Below, in pieces: positions 4,073 through 5,243 of a stretch of 5,243 nucleotides of DNA (its first letter is position 1; each line of letters starts with the position of its first letter). This stretch comes from Spirochaetota bacterium. Lineage in GTDB: Bacteria; Spirochaetota; Spirochaetia; Treponematales; Rectinemataceae. The notes under the pieces are model-generated. The model was not told the DNA's origin. It saw only the letters and a program-made list of their open reading frames with translations, and did not search any database. The translations under genes and the position numbers were made by a program. The stretch lies in assembly GCA_023421875.1 (NCBI GenBank), contig JAEZSM010000124.1:1-5243 (forward strand). The letters run 5' to 3'.

Positions 4073-5243
4073 ATAAAATCATCAACAATGCTCTATTTAC
4101 AGACTTTTACGAGCTCACTATGGCTCAGGGCTACTGGAAACGAGGAGTAAACGACCATACGGTGGTCTTCGACTACTTTTTCCGCAGGCAGCCCTTCGGC
4201 GGAGGCTATGCGGTCTTCGCTGGTCTGGGCACGCTTCTGGACGCCCTAACCCGATTCAGGTTCTGCGCCGACGACCTGGAGTACCTGGACAGCCTCAAAC
4301 TCTTCGATAAGGGCTTTCTGGAATACCTGGAATCGTTCAAATTTAAGGGCAACATCCTGGCAGCCAGGGAAGGGGAAATTGTCTTTCCCAAGGAACCTCT
4401 TTTGAGGGTGGAAGCCGATCTGGTGCAGGCCCAGATAGTGGAAGGCCTGGTGCTCAACACTCTCAATTTCCAAAGCCTCATCGCCACCAAGTCGGCCAGG
4501 GTATGGCTGGCATCGGATAAGGGCAAGATAATGGAGTTTGGCCTTCGGCGCGCCCAGGGCGCGGATGGTGCCATGTCGGCCTCCAGGGCGGCTTTTATAG
4601 GTGGAGCCTTCGGCACCTCCAACAGCCTGGCGGGCAAGGCCTTCGGCATACCTGTCCTGGGCACCATGGCCCATTCCTGGGTAATGTCCTTCCCCACCGA
4701 ACTGGAATCCTTCAAGGCCTACGCCGATATTTACCCAAAAGGCGCGGTCTTCCTCATCGATACCTACAACACCCTGGAATCGGGGATCAACAACGCCATA
4801 AAGGTGGGCAGAGAACTAGCCAAAAGGGTCACAACTTCGGTGTTCGCCTGGATTCAGGCGACATGGACTACCTTACTCGCAAAGTGCGCGAAAAGCTGGA
4901 CGAGGCGGGATTTCCCAAGGCGACAATCGTCGTATCCAACGAATTGGACGAGACGATCATAGAGCATCTGGTGGCATCCAAGGCTCCCATCGATACGTGG
5001 GGTGTGGGCACCAAGCTGGTCACCGGAGGAGAGGAATCGGCTTTTACCGGCGTCTACAAACTGGCAGCCATGATGGGCGATGGAATTGAAAAAGCGGTGA
5101 TGAAGGTCTCCGACAACCCCGACAAGTCCACAAACCCCGGGCGGAAGCGGGTATACAGGCTCTTTGACGGAGCATCCATGGCCAGGCTGGACATAATGAC
5201 CCTGGATGACGAAGTCCCCCAGGCGGGAGAAGAACTTATAGCC
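4069..5243 (+). CDS. pncB: Nicotinate phosphoribosyltransferase, frameshifted and cut by the window end
   Basis: This enzyme joins nicotinate to PRPP, using ATP, to give nicotinate mononucleotide, the step after PncA. The N-terminal signature ALFTDFYELTMAQGYW (residues 8-23) is typical of the family. EFGLRRAQG (156-164) has the phosphoribosyl-site arginines, GTMAHSWV (198-205) carries H202, the likely equivalent of the histidine phosphorylated during ATP coupling, and LIDTYNTLESG (229-239) follows. The frame then breaks: after AKR (251-253) the reading frame moves by -1 and continues as GHNFGVRLDSGDMDY and on through WGVGTKLVTGG to the right edge. Without the shift, translation would end at 4962 after a 44-residue unrelated tail. 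With it, about 392 residues are visible; related proteins are often 450-490 aa, so the end lies beyond the window. Codon use is normal on both sides of the break. The start overlaps the pncA stop. The identity is certain; whether the frameshift is real or a sequencing error cannot be told here. Confidence 0.95.
4822..4829 (+). other. Frameshift site in pncB (one G missing from a G run)
   Basis: The sequence reads AAAAGGGT. The family sequence A-K-R-G-H-N-F-G-V-R-L-D-S-G-D is restored by adding one G (GGG to GGGG at 4826-4828), so the expected reading is gcc aaa agg ggt cac aac ttc. A homopolymer indel explains it most simply. Confidence 0.9.

Noticed and set aside
4206..4715. Long minus-strand open frames (169 and 142 aa) opposite pncB
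   Set aside because: They lie entirely antisense to a clear pncB coding region, show no recognisable domain, and are explained by the GC-rich codon pattern of the real gene.
4822..4829. Programmed -1 ribosomal frameshifting in pncB as the main explanation
   Set aside because: The in-frame codons aaa agg do not form a classical slippery heptamer, and metabolic pncB genes are not known to use frameshifting; an indel in the G run is simpler.

Overview
The window is about 56% GC, densely coding and bacterial. The pncA-pncB operon, a glutaredoxin-like gene, a PyrK-like gene and an exported, probably envelope-located orphan protein fit an anaerobic or microaerophilic bacterium. The PncB wording and the hairpin-rich intergenic DNA remind me of spirochaetes (Treponema-like). 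That placement is from memory and is tentative; no rRNA or marker gene is present to settle it.

Layout. On the minus strand, reading right to left: a 76-aa glutaredoxin-like protein (1457 to 1227), a 261-aa predicted zinc metalloprotease of SprT-like appearance with a helical, possibly DNA-binding C-terminal half (1097 to 312), and the start of a dihydroorotate dehydrogenase electron-transfer subunit (PyrK-like), cut by the left edge. On the plus strand: a 536-aa secreted or outer-membrane-like protein of unknown function (1594 to 3204), a 250-bp non-coding region packed with inverted repeats, then pncA (3455 to 4072) and pncB (from 4069, cut by the right edge). pncA and pncB overlap by four bases (ATGA) and are almost certainly co-transcribed. 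Together they convert nicotinamide to nicotinate and then to nicotinate mononucleotide, feeding NAD synthesis.

Most notable points. (1) The pncAB leader has a plausible promoter whose -10 box sits inside a perfect 8-bp inverted repeat. One arm of that repeat is also the left arm of a perfect 15-bp hairpin, followed by two more long inverted repeats and possible Shine-Dalgarno-masking sequences. This is the best candidate here for an undescribed regulatory system. (2) pncB has a one-base frameshift at a GGG run; adding one G restores a normal nicotinate phosphoribosyltransferase. (3) The metalloprotease gene has a hairpin that buries its Shine-Dalgarno sequence, and a candidate internal promoter would start transcription just inside the distal arm, so translation could depend on which promoter made the mRNA. 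(4) A 7-bp inverted repeat lies between the divergent glutaredoxin and envelope-protein genes.

No tRNA, rRNA, CRISPR array, transposase or attachment site was seen.
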